A stretch of DNA of 64,000 bases. Origin: Tundrisphaera sp051175315. Its GTDB lineage: Bacteria > Planctomycetota > Planctomycetia > Isosphaerales > Isosphaeraceae. The DNA is taken from positions 744,001-808,000 of the forward strand of contig NZ_CP195100.1 in assembly GCF_051175315.1 (NCBI RefSeq), written 5' to 3'. Within the stretch, counting starts at the first letter, position 1, and each line of letters begins with the position of its first letter. Below, in pieces: positions 7,860-16,300 of this stretch. Below the pieces are notes generated by a model. That model made no database searches, was not told the DNA's origin, and saw nothing but the letters and a program-made list of their open reading frames with translations. The position numbers and the translations under genes are program-made.

Positions 7860-9829
7860 GCCGGGCCGTCGGCCTGGGCGGGCTCCTCGCGGACGAACTG
7901 CAGGCGGGCGAAGGCCTCCTGCAGCTCGCTCCGGGCCTCCTTGAGGCGGGCCCGGAGCTTGGGCAGGGCCGACCGCCGGGCCTGGCGGAGTTCCGCCTCG
8001 GCCTCGGCCAGGTCGGTCCGCCAGGCGTTGGCCTGCTCGGCGTGGCCGTTGGGGATCAGCTTGATCAGCCGGGCCTGCTCGTCGGCCAGGACTTTCGCCT
8101 TCTGTTCCAGTTCCTTGATCTCGGCCTCCAGGTCGTCGACCCGGCGCTGGGCGTCCATGCACTCCTGAAGGGCCGGGTCGGGGCCGGCCGGGCCATCCCA
8201 GGAGATCAGCGAGGCGGACAGCCAGGACCACGACTCCTCCAGCCGGTATTCCCGCCGATCAACCGACTCCTCGACGACCTGGATCGCGATCGATCCCCCG
8301 GCCGCCAGGAGCGTGCGAATCCGCACGCCGCCGGGGATGTCCGACTCCTCGTGGCCGTCCCCGCCGGGGATGTCGACCCGGAGCCGGGAATCGGCCGAAT
8401 CCCGGGGATGCTCGACCTCCAGCGGGAGCGCCTCGGGCAGGGTGCTCCCGATCCGGTACGAGGTCCGCCGCCGGTGGAGCTTCTCGCTGACCACCATCCC
8501 GTCGGAGATCCGGATCGCCATCCGGCGGGTCTCGTGGTCGTGGTCCTCCCGGAAGACCCGGACGCCGTTCTCGCGGGCGTGGACGAGCAGGATTTCCTCG
8601 CCGGGCCCGGCCGACTCCAGCAGGGACTTGCCCCGGAAGTCGCCGTCGATGAAGACCTCGCACACCCCCCGGCCCAGCGCGTAGGCGGCCGGGTTCCTGA
8701 ACCGGACCGCCCGGAACGGCCGCCGGGGGTCGTCGCGCTCCCGGTAGAGGAGGCAGGCGCGGGCCTCGCCCGCATCGGTGCGGAACAGGGGGATGATCGC
8801 CGACCGGCCGGCGGCCACGTCGATCGGCTCGGGCGAGGTGAAGATGCTGAAGTCGCCGCTCTCCCGGGCCTCGGCTGCGGGCTGCTTGGCCCGGGCCTTC
8901 TCGGTGCGGCCCGCGTCCCGGAGCGTGCCCCCGCCGAAGGAGGGGGCACGCTTCGAGAGGATCATGGGCGCGCACGCGGCCGCGGCGGGGGCGTCGTCGG
9001 ACCAGGCCTCCCCCACGGCGGGCGGCAAGTCCGGCGAGGCGATGACGGCCCCGGCCGCGCGATCGGCCACGACGTTGACCCGGCCACGCGCCGGGCGGCG
9101 GATCTCGGCGAGGTCGGTCGAGAAGGTGATCGGCTCGCCGGTGATCACGGTGATCAGGGCGTGGGACCAGTCGTCGTCGGTGTCGTTGTCCACCACGGCC
9201 TGCCCGTCCAGCTCGGCCTTGCCGGCGGCCATCCGCAACTGGTAGCGGATCTTCCAGGCGGCGACCGGGGTGGCGTAGGTCACCGTGGCGACGGTGGCCC
9301 CCGGGTGGGGCCGGAAGGTCATCGCGACCTCGCTCCTGTCCGGGCGGATCCGGCCCAGTCTGGCCATCAGGGACCGGTCGACCTCGGCCTGGACCGCCGG
9401 GTCCGCGAACCGGAGGGCCGTGATCGAGGACTCGTCGACCTGCTGGATCCCCTTCGCGGTGAGGATGACCAGCCGATATTGCTCGACCACGCCGTGCTCG
9501 GACTCGCGGCGGTAGGGCTGCCGGCCGACCAGCCGGCCCGCGTAGACGGGGCCCGCCTCGACCTCCACGGAGGCCCCCGCCATCCGGGTCGCCAGGTCCC
9601 GGAGGGCGTGGGCCGGGTCGATCTCCAGCGACGTGTCCTCGGCGTTGGTCGGCGTGTAGGTCGGCGGCCCGACGATCGCCAGGTCGCCGAAGACGGCCAG
9701 CGACGAGACCACGTCGTCGAGGTCGTCGCGGCGGACGGGGATCGCGATCCGGAGCGATTCCTCGCCCCGGAAGGGATAGTCCCGCGAGATGACCGCCGTG
9801 CCGTTGCTGTAGAGCCTCACGCTGTTCAT
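7856..9829 (-). CDS. DUF4139 (MuiA-like) domain protein
   Basis: Protein of 657 residues related to the DUF4139/mucoidy-inhibitor MuiA family. Visible features are the N-terminal strand-rich segment with GTAVISRDYPF, the central stretch TYATPVAAWKIRYQLRM with VDNDTDDDWSHALITVITGEP, typical of the family, and a C-terminal coiled coil at about residues 555-650 with Leu/Ala/Glu/Lys heptads. No signal peptide or membrane segment is evident. The ATG at 9829 is chosen; an in-frame GTG at 9841 adds four residues and neither has a clear ribosome site. MuiA proteins usually carry the coiled coil near the N-terminus, so the C-terminal position here is notable. The molecular function of the family is not established. 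Confidence 0.82.
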   Translation of the reverse strand: MNSVRLYSNGTAVISRDYPFRGEESLRIAIPVRRDDLDDVVSSLAVFGDLAIVGPPTYTPTNAEDTSLEIDPAHALRDLATRMAGASVEVEAGPVYAGRLVGRQPYRRESEHGVVEQYRLVILTAKGIQQVDESSITALRFADPAVQAEVDRSLMARLGRIRPDRSEVAMTFRPHPGATVATVTYATPVAAWKIRYQLRMAAGKAELDGQAVVDNDTDDDWSHALITVITGEPITFSTDLAEIRRPARGRVNVVADRAAGAVIASPDLPPAVGEAWSDDAPAAAACAPMILSKRAPSFGGGTLRDAGRTEKARAKQPAAEARESGDFSIFTSPEPIDVAAGRSAIIPLFRTDAGEARACLLYRERDDPRRPFRAVRFRNPAAYALGRGVCEVFIDGDFRGKSLLESAGPGEEILLVHARENGVRVFREDHDHETRRMAIRISDGMVVSEKLHRRRTSYRIGSTLPEALPLEVEHPRDSADSRLRVDIPGGDGHEESDIPGGVRIRTLLAAGGSIAIQVVEESVDRREYRLEESWSWLSASLISWDGPAGPDPALQECMDAQRRVDDLEAEIKELEQKAKVLADEQARLIKLIPNGHAEQANAWRTDLAEAEAELRQARRSALPKLRARLKEARSELQEAFARLQFVREEPAQADGPA

Positions 9830-9892
9830 CGTCCGATCCACAGAGGGTTGGGCCGTCCGTCCGCCCCGTAGATTAGACGGGCCCGGGGCCGA

Positions 9893-10888
9893 TCACCAGG
9901 ACTTCTCGTCCAGCGCGTGCCCGTGGGCCTGGACGAGATAGGTGATCTGGCCGACGTGGTTGTTGATGTGCCCGGCGCATACGAGGAACAGCCCGAAGCG
10001 GTCGCGGATCGGCTCGCCGCAATGGGTGATCGGCGTCGTCAGGCCCGCCTCGCCCTGCGAGCGGAGCGTCTCCACGACCATCGCGATCGTCGCCCGGAAC
10101 GGGGCGAGCAGCGCGTCGGCGTCGGGCCGGTCCCCCTCGGCGAATTCCGCCGGCCGGTCCCGGACGTAGCCCGTCCCGGCGATCTCGGCCCCGATGAAGT
10201 GGCGGAGGCTGCCGGTCAGGTGAGCCACGATCCGGCCCACGCTGTTGCCGAAGCCGAAGGGCTTGTGCCACAACTCGTCCGCCGTCAGCATCCGCGCCAG
10301 CCGCTCGACGCGGGCGCCCAGGTGCTCGAAATAGGCCGCCAGGTCCGACTGCACCAACTCCGCCAGCATCGCATCACCCATCGCTCCGCCTCCCACGATT
10401 TCCCGCCCCAGGAAGATGGCGTGCCCGGCCGGGTGGTCCCAGTAGGGTTCCGCCTCGACGAACCCGTATTCCCAATACAGGGCGAGGGCCCCGGCCATCT
10501 CCGGCAGGGTGTCCAGCACCATCCGCCGGTACCCCATGGCCCCGGCACGGTCGAGGATCGCCCGGACCAGCAACCGGCCCACGCCCCGGCCCCGGTGGAC
10601 GGGGTCGGCGTAGAGCCGCTTCATCTCGCAGGTGCCGTCGCCCAGGTCCCGCAGGGCCACGCAACCGGCGGCGACGTCGCCGTCCATCGCCAGCAGGAGC
10701 GATCCCGAGGGCGGGGCATAGCGGCCCGGGAGCCCGGCCACCTCGGCCTCGAACCCCTGGACGGCGAAGACCTTGCCGACCAGGCGATCGTACTCGGAGG
10801 CGAAGGCCCGGAACAGCCGGCGGGCCTCGTCGAGGTGCCCCGCCCCCTCGGCGTCCACCACGCGGAGCTTCGGGTCGATCCCGCTCAT
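9893..10888 (-). CDS. GNAT N-acetyltransferase fused to a DinB-like domain
   Basis: One uninterrupted frame of 331 residues encodes two domains. Residues about 5-165 are a GNAT acetyltransferase: MKRLYADPVHRGRGVGRLLV is the acetyl-CoA pyrophosphate loop (RGRGVG) and ALALYWEYGF is the usual C-terminal GNAT element. Residues about 170-331 are a DinB/YfiT-like four-helix domain with NSVGRIVAHLTGSLRHF and the late histidine motif CAGHINNHVGQITYL, which form the usual metal triad. An internal ATG near 10382 could start the DinB domain alone. The gene starts inside the stop of the preceding pyridoxamine-oxidase-like gene (ATGA at 10885-10888). Substrates are unknown; small-molecule detoxification is plausible but inferred. 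Confidence 0.82.
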   Translation of the reverse strand: MSGIDPKLRVVDAEGAGHLDEARRLFRAFASEYDRLVGKVFAVQGFEAEVAGLPGRYAPPSGSLLLAMDGDVAAGCVALRDLGDGTCEMKRLYADPVHRGRGVGRLLVRAILDRAGAMGYRRMVLDTLPEMAGALALYWEYGFVEAEPYWDHPAGHAIFLGREIVGGGAMGDAMLAELVQSDLAAYFEHLGARVERLARMLTADELWHKPFGFGNSVGRIVAHLTGSLRHFIGAEIAGTGYVRDRPAEFAEGDRPDADALLAPFRATIAMVVETLRSQGEAGLTTPITHCGEPIRDRFGLFLVCAGHINNHVGQITYLVQAHGHALDEKSW

Positions 10889-11448
10889 CGGCCGCCCTCC
10901 CCCAGCGAGCGGAGGCCGGGGATGCCGTCGATGCTCCGCCGGTTCTCCTTCGCCTTGTACTTCTCCATCGCCTCGGGCCCCTTCTTGTTGGCGTAGTCGA
11001 TCAGCTGGGACCGCTCCCCCATGTACTCGTACCGGGGCACGGCGAACCCGCACGAGTCGGCGATCCGATCGAGGTCCACGACGATCACCGAGCGCACTCC
11101 GGGATATTCCGGGAACCCCGCGATCAGGCCGTCCCACTCGGGATCCGCCGGCTCGACCACCCGGCCCCGGCCGTAGAGCCGCACGATGAGCGGACGCCCG
11201 TCGAAGGCGCAGAACATCAGGGTGATCCGCCCGTTCTGGCGGAGGTGGGCGATCGTCTCCACGCCGCTGCCGATCAGGTCGAGGTAGGCGACCGACGTCG
11301 GCCCCAGGATCCGGAACGAGTCCAGCCCCTTGGGCGACAGGTTCAGGTGGCCGTCGGGCGCGTCCGGCGCCGTGGCGACGAAGAAGACGTGCTGGTTGCC
11401 GATGAACTTCGCCAGGCGATCGTCCAGCCGCTCGTAGACCTTGCTCAT
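10885..11448 (-). CDS. Pyridoxamine 5'-phosphate oxidase-like flavin-binding protein
   Basis: Protein of 187 residues with a split-barrel FMN-binding fold, as in pyridoxamine 5'-phosphate oxidase family proteins. Characteristic strings are FFVATAPDAPDGHLNLSPKG, typical of the PNPOx-like family that acts on small molecules or F420/FMN, followed by SGVETIAHLRQNGRITLMFCAF and RLYGRGRVV. The C-terminus is short and charged. It probably forms a two-gene unit with the GNAT-DinB fusion, which it overlaps by four bases. The ATG at 11448 begins MSKVYERL; the upstream codons lack protein-like character. It may be a general flavin reductase rather than a true PdxH, since the PLP-site signature of PdxH is not visible. 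Confidence 0.83.
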   Translation of the reverse strand: MSKVYERLDDRLAKFIGNQHVFFVATAPDAPDGHLNLSPKGLDSFRILGPTSVAYLDLIGSGVETIAHLRQNGRITLMFCAFDGRPLIVRLYGRGRVVEPADPEWDGLIAGFPEYPGVRSVIVVDLDRIADSCGFAVPRYEYMGERSQLIDYANKKGPEAMEKYKAKENRRSIDGIPGLRSLGEGGR

Positions 11449-11684
11449 CGCGTCGTTGACCCAGGGCGCCCCGTTGGGGCGGGATTGAAGCCGGCACGCC
11501 GTCCCGGCCGATCGATCGTACCGAAAATGCCCCGACCCTGCCCGGATCGGATGCCGGCCGCCCTCCGACGGTTCGCCCGAGGGCCACCAGGAATGGAATG
11601 GCGACGCCGCCGCCCGGCGGGCTATCCTGGCGAACCACCTCCATCCAGGACTCGGCCCACGAGGCGAGTGGGGACATTTGCCCG

Positions 11685-11801
11685 ATGTGCATCTTCTCGC
11701 AGCCCGTCGATCACGTCGGGTTGGCCCGGATTTTCGTCTCCGACATGGCCGGGGTCCATCGCGGCATCTCCTACGACACTCCGCAATTCCAGCCTTATTG
11801 A
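11685..11801 (+). pseudogene. Truncated N-terminus of an MCIF-type hypothetical protein
   Basis: A 38-residue frame starting ATG at 11685 encodes MCIFSQPVDHVGLARIF and stops at 11801. From memory, planctomycetes encode a family of longer hypothetical proteins opening with MCIFS-x-P-V-x-x-V and an IFAR-like string, and this start resembles it for about 20-30 residues before the similarity ends. Nothing downstream in any frame continues it; instead the repeat begins 40 bp later. I read it as the 5' end of a broken gene. The in-frame codons upstream of 11685 look non-coding. It could also be a genuine small protein. Confidence 0.4.
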
Positions 11802-11840
11802 ATTTCCTCGGCCCGTCGGCAGCCCCCGCCATGCGGTGCT

Positions 11841-11960
11841 CTGGTTGGCGAGCCTCCGATCGGTTAGGAACGTGCGGGATGTCCGAGGATCCCGCACCGG
11901 CTCCCCGGGGAGGTCGGCCGGGCGAGTCGCCCCGAGTCCCGGCCCCCGTCGAGCGGGATC
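11841..11960 (+). repeat. Two-hairpin intergenic repeat, copy 1
   Basis: About 120 bp that recur at 12713-12830 with roughly 80 percent identity by eye. Hairpin A pairs 11872-11880 (GTGCGGGAT) with 11889-11897 (ATCCCGCAC) around an 8-nt loop. Hairpin B pairs 11916-11922 (GGCCGGG) with 11938-11944 (CCCGGCC) around a 15-nt loop containing CGAGT twice. The element sits 40 bp after the MCIF remnant and about 80 bp before the macro-domain gene. The strand is arbitrary. Confidence 0.75.
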
Positions 11961-12030
11961 CATACCCGCGCGAAGGTTGCTCCCCGTCCGAGCGGATCGA
12001 GCGATGCTCCGAGCCCTGGCCCGATCGATG

Positions 12031-12036
12031 AGGAGG
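12031..12036 (+). promoter_or_regulatory. Ribosome binding site fixing the macro-gene start
   Basis: A perfect AGGAGG lies six bases before the ATG at 12043. It decides the start, since the same frame stays open for hundreds of codons upstream. Confidence 0.75.
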
Positions 12037-12042
12037 ATGCGG

Positions 12043-12681
12043 ATGACGGTGCACAAGCCGTTCGGGCGGGGACTCGCCGCCGACCTCTTGCGGGTCAGCT
12101 TGTGCGACCGGAACCCCGACGTGGCACGAGCCCTCGCCGTGGCGTTCCGGGATGTCGGGGGCGTCGAGGTCCTGGAAGGGGACCTGCTCGCCCTAGATTG
12201 CGATGCCCTGGTCAGCCCGGCCAATAGCTTCGGCTACATGGACGGAGGGGTGGAGAAGCAGATCGACGCCTTCTACCGGGGCGATGCCCAGCCGGCCGTC
12301 CTGGCACGGATCGCCAACCACCATTATGGCGAGCTGCCGGTCGGCTCGGCGGCCATCCTGGAGATGGCGACGCGCCGGTTCCCGTTCCTCGTCGTGGCCC
12401 CCACCATGAGGGTGCCGGGCCGGGTGGACGGGACCATCAATGCTTACCTGGCCATGCGGGCTGCGTTCGCCGCCGTCCTCGACCACAACCGGTCGGGAGC
12501 CCGGCGAATCGGGAGCGTGGCCGTGCCCGGGCTCGGGACCGGAATCGGCGGGATGGCCGCCGACGAGTCTGCCGTTCAACTGCGGGCCGCCCACGACATG
12601 ATCCTCGGCGGAGGCTGGATGTCCGTCCTTCACCCCGCGCAGGCCCCCTTCGTCATGAGTGGCGGGAAGGGGTCGTCGTGA
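12043..12681 (+). CDS. Macro-domain protein (ADP-ribose-binding fold)
   Basis: Protein of 212 residues with a macro domain. The ligand loop 1 is visible as GDLLALDCDALVSPANSFGYMDGGVEKQI, where the PANS/GGV pattern binds ADP-ribose in known macro proteins, and the second loop as VAVPGLGTGIGGMA near residue 165. No other domain or signal peptide is present. Its likely role is binding or hydrolysing ADP-ribose adducts on proteins, nucleic acids or O-acetyl-ADP-ribose; the substrate cannot be told from sequence. It stands alone, flanked on both sides by the two copies of the two-hairpin repeat. No ADP-ribosyltransferase gene is visible nearby, so a toxin-antitoxin pairing is not supported. Confidence 0.85.
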   Translation: MTVHKPFGRGLAADLLRVSLCDRNPDVARALAVAFRDVGGVEVLEGDLLALDCDALVSPANSFGYMDGGVEKQIDAFYRGDAQPAVLARIANHHYGELPVGSAAILEMATRRFPFLVVAPTMRVPGRVDGTINAYLAMRAAFAAVLDHNRSGARRIGSVAVPGLGTGIGGMAADESAVQLRAAHDMILGGGWMSVLHPAQAPFVMSGGKGSS

Positions 12682-12712
12682 ACGATCCCGACCGGACCTG
12701 GAGCCCGTTGGC

Positions 12713-12830
12713 CTGGTTTGCGGGCCTCCGATCGGGTAGGAACGTGCGGGATGATCGATGATCCCGCGTCCTCTCTGGGAGGTCGGCCGGGAGAGTCGCC
12801 CCGAGTCCCGGCCCCGATCGTGCAGGATCG
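12713..12830 (+). repeat. Two-hairpin intergenic repeat, copy 2
   Basis: Second copy of the element at 11841-11960. Hairpin A pairs 12746-12752 with 12761-12767, again with an 8-nt loop, and the stem can extend by two G-U pairs where copy 1 has Watson-Crick pairs. Hairpin B pairs 12785-12791 with 12807-12813 and keeps the 15-nt loop. It begins 32 bp after the macro-gene stop and ends 4 bp before the tsaE start, so it forms nearly all of the tsaE leader. Confidence 0.75.
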
Positions 12831-12834
12831 ACCG

Positions 12835-13323
12835 ATGCGCATCGAGATCAGTGGGCCCGACCGCATGGAGATCGGGCTGGAGGCCGAGGCCGAGACGGTC
12901 CGGCTGGGTCAGGCCCTGGCCACCCTGGTCGGGCCGGGCACGGTCGTGGGGCTGGTCGGCACCCTGGGGGCGGGCAAGACCCGGCTGGTCCGGGCGTTGG
13001 CCGAGGCGTTGGGGGTGGACCCCGGCGCGATCAGCAGCCCGACCTTCGTGCTGATCCACGAGTACGACGGCCGCCTGCCCGTCTTCCACTTCGACGCCTA
13101 TCGCCTGCCCGACGCCGACGCCTTCGATGCCCTGGGTGCCTCGGATTACTGGTCCGAAGGCGAAGGCGTCTGCCTGATCGAATGGGCCGACCTGGTCGCC
13201 GACCGCCTCCCGCGCGGGACCTGGTGGATCCGGCTCGAACCGACCGGCCCCGCCTCGCGTCTGGCCCGGATCGAGGGGCCCGACGCGGTGCGACTGGCCG
13301 CCCTGCTCGATCGGCCCGCGTAG
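12835..13323 (+). CDS. tsaE: tRNA threonylcarbamoyladenosine biosynthesis ATPase TsaE
   Basis: Small P-loop ATPase of 162 residues required with TsaB and TsaD to make t6A37 in ANN-decoding tRNAs. The Walker A motif is GTLGAGKT at about residues 43-50. The family signature ISSPTFVLIHEY follows, then the YRL and LIEWAD motifs. Length is normal for TsaE. The ATG at 12835 begins MRIEISGPD and follows immediately on repeat copy 2; the ribosome site is weak (AGGA). The gene converges on the WD40 gene with a 9-bp gap. tsaB and tsaD are not in this window, which is usual for planctomycetes where these genes are scattered. Confidence 0.92.
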   Translation: MRIEISGPDRMEIGLEAEAETVRLGQALATLVGPGTVVGLVGTLGAGKTRLVRALAEALGVDPGAISSPTFVLIHEYDGRLPVFHFDAYRLPDADAFDALGASDYWSEGEGVCLIEWADLVADRLPRGTWWIRLEPTGPASRLARIEGPDAVRLAALLDRPA

Positions 13324-13332
13324 CGTCCCGCG

Positions 13333-16300
13333 CTACCGGGGCAGGTCGGGGTCGAGGAACGGGGCCTGCGGCGGCAGGATCTCCGGCAGGTAGCATTGCA
13401 CGTGCTGGCGGCGGCCGGTGGAGGACCGGACCGTGTCCACGATGGTCCGCTGGGCGTCGAAGATGGTCATCACGTCGGTCGGCTTGCGGAGCCGGCCCGC
13501 CGATTTTGCCTTGAGCACGTCCAGGACCCCCTGGGCGAAGGCGCGGTGGTCGATCCCGGTGGCCAGGCTGGGGCCGTGGTCCGACGCGACGAGGGCGGCC
13601 ACCTTGCACTCGGACTGGAGCCGGCGGATCCAGTCCTCGACGTCGTTCTCCCAGCCGGGCACCTCGACCTTGTGGACGGCATCGATCAGGACCACGACCC
13701 GGCAGCCGAGCCGGGCCAGGTCGCCGAGCCGGCCGGCGAGGTCGCCCGCCGAGAGGGCGGGGGGCGTGGGGTCATCGCTCGCGGAGGCCTCGGCCGAGGC
13801 GATCAGCGGCCGGGATCGGATGTCGAGGTAGTGGGACTCGATCACCAGGGCCACCACGTCGCCGGGCCCGGGCGGGGCCGCCCCGGCGCGGAACTCGTCG
13901 AACGCCGCCAGGAGCGGCGACGAGGCCAGCCCGTCGCCGAGGAACTCGCGGGTGCGGACCCGATCGGGGTCGAATCGTCGGCCGGTCGTCGGATCGACCA
14001 GGTGCCGGCCCAGGAACCGGGCCAGGTCGCGGGCATCGCGCTCGGCGCGGGGGATCGCCGGCAGGCGGGCGTCGGCGAACCGATCGGCGGCGATCGCGAT
14101 GATCTCCAGCCGGGCCGGGCGGCGTGCGGGCGCGGGGGGGGCCTGGCTGGCCACGTCCAGGGATTGGGTCCGTTCTACCCCCTTCTCGTCGACCGCGACC
14201 AGCGTCACGCGGCCGACCCTGGCGTCGTCGACGGGGATCTCGCGCAGCCCCTGGGCGGTCGGCACCGGGGGGCCGGCGAGGAGGTCGGCGACCCTCCGGC
14301 CGTTGACCTCGACCCACAGCGACCGGAGCAAGGCCGCCCCCTGGGCCGCGGCCGCCTCGTATCGGACGGCGAGCGTGGGCCCGGCCACCGCCGCCGGGCG
14401 ATCGACGGGCGCGGGTTCGGCCGGGAGGATCGCCAGCATTTCCAGCCGGCTGTTCGACGGGGCGGCCGGCGCGTTCGGGGCCTCGGGCGGCGGGGGCGGG
14501 ATCAGGGCCGCCAACGCCGCGCGGGGGTCGGCGGTCTCCAGCAGCCGGTCGATCACGTTGGGCTGCACGGACCTCCGCTGGCGATACCGGGGCTCGAACC
14601 GCGCGATCGCGTCGTACAGGCCCGCCTGGAGCCGCGCGGCGGTCCCGCGATTGGTCTGCCAGCCGATCGTGTCGCGGTCGCCCGCGGCCGAGGTGTCGTA
14701 ATAGCCCTGGGGGGTCCACACGACCCACTGGCGGTCCAGGCCGGGGAACAGGGTCAGGGCCGGCGAATCGCGCTTGGTCGCCCCGACCCTGACCTGATCG
14801 GCGACGCCCGTCCGCCGGGCATAGAACGAGATCATGACCTGCGGGGGCTGGGCATCCAGGGCCGCGAAGAAGGCGTCGAGGTCGGCCCCCTTGTGGCCCG
14901 CCCGGCCGAGGAAGCCTTCCTCGATCATGTCGCCCGCGAGCAGGCCGGCCCCCTCGGCGAACCCGCTCGGGGTGATCTCGGCGACCTTCCAACCGCCCTC
15001 GGGGGCCTTCTCGAACCGGGCCCCGAAGGCCGGGGTCCGATCGGCCCCGAGCAGCGGCCAGAGCCGGACCGTCTGGTCGGCCGAGCCGGTGACGAGCCAT
15101 CGCCCGTCGGGCGAGGCCGCCACGGCGTAGACGTAGCCGCCGTGGCCGACGAGCTGGCGGGTCCGCACGCCGCCGGGCAGGGTGAACAGGGCCACGCCGT
15201 CGCCGCACGCCACGGCCGCCATCGGCGAGGGCCGGCCGGGGCCGGGTGGGACCACGGTGTAGGACCACCATCGCAGGTCGGTGGCCCGGTCCAGGGCCAG
15301 GGTCGTCGGCGGCCCCTGGCCGTTGCTGGCGCGGAGGGTGTACTGGTCGACCGGGGCGATCGTCCAGCCCTGGTCGGCGGCCAACGCGTGGCGATAGGTG
15401 CCGGGCCCGGCGTCGTCCAGGAAGTGCCGTTCGTTCAGGTCGAACCCGTCGTACACGGCCGCCGCGCCGGGGCGGGCGGGCCGTTCCCGGGCGAACCGGA
15501 CCGCCCGGCCGTCGCCGCGGAAGCCGACGTCCCAGAGGCTCGACCCGTCGCCCCGCATCGGGTCGGTCGGCGCGGCCGGATCGGCCACCTCGCGGACCTC
15601 GATCGCCTGGTCGTCGCCGCCCGAGAACGCCAGGCGCCGGCCGTCCGGGCTGAAGGCCAGGGCGTAGGCCAGGTTCGTGGTCCGGGCGACCCGCGCGATC
15701 ACCCGGCCGTCGGGCATCGAGCGGATCGCGATGTCGCAGGCGACGGTCGGGGCGTCGGCGGCACCGGCCAGGTTGGACACGACCGCCGAAGTGGCCAGGC
15801 GGGCGCCGTCCGGGCTGATCGCCAGCGCCTCGACGGGGCCGGTCGTGCCCCCGGGGAATCCGGCCTCGGGCAGGTAGGCCCGTTCGGCGAAGGTCGCGGC
15901 GTCGAACCGGACCAGGCGTCCCCCCTCGCGGCCGACGGCGACCCAGCGGCCGTCCGGGCTGACGGCCAGCGCGAGGATCATCCGGGCCAGCGGGTCGGCG
16001 CCCGGGGCTTCGGCCTCGGGCGGTGCCTGGAGGATGGGCGGGCCGGGGTTGGCGACGCCCCAGGCCCGGAGCACGCCGTCGGCTCCGCCCGAGACGACCC
16101 GCGTCCCGTCCGGGGTGAAGGCGACGGCGTTGACCGCCCCGGCGTGGCCCACCAGAGCGGCGACGTGGCGTCGGGGGGCGACCTCCCAGAGGCGCACCGT
16201 CCCGTCGTTGCTCGCCGAGGCCAGGTAGCGGCCGTCTGGCGAGAAGGCCAGGGCGTTGACGACGTCGGTATGCCCCGGTACGGCCGATCCGTCGGGGGCC

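Larger units (their letters stand above)
11449..12042. other. 594-bp stretch with a gene remnant and a structured repeat
   Basis: This stretch lies between the minus-strand oxidase gene and the macro-domain gene. It holds a short plus-strand remnant (11685-11801), copy 1 of a two-hairpin repeat (11841-11960) and the ribosome site of the macro gene (AGGAGG at 12031-12036). The part next to 11448 (about 11449-11600) should contain the promoter of the minus-strand genes, but I see no convincing boxes. Confidence 0.5.

Noticed and set aside
5039..9871. A 1610-codon plus-strand frame across the MscS and DUF4139 genes
   Set aside because: It is a shadow frame in GC-rich DNA with Pro/Arg/Gly/Asp-rich product and no domains, while both real genes have clear family motifs.
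11245..12042. N-terminal extension of the macro-domain protein from the long upstream frame
   Set aside because: The upstream codons are antisense to the oxidase gene and then low complexity; AGGAGG at 12031 fixes the start at 12043.
12043..12681. Macro-domain gene as antitoxin of an ADP-ribosylating toxin
   Set aside because: No transferase gene lies next to it, only repeats and tsaE.
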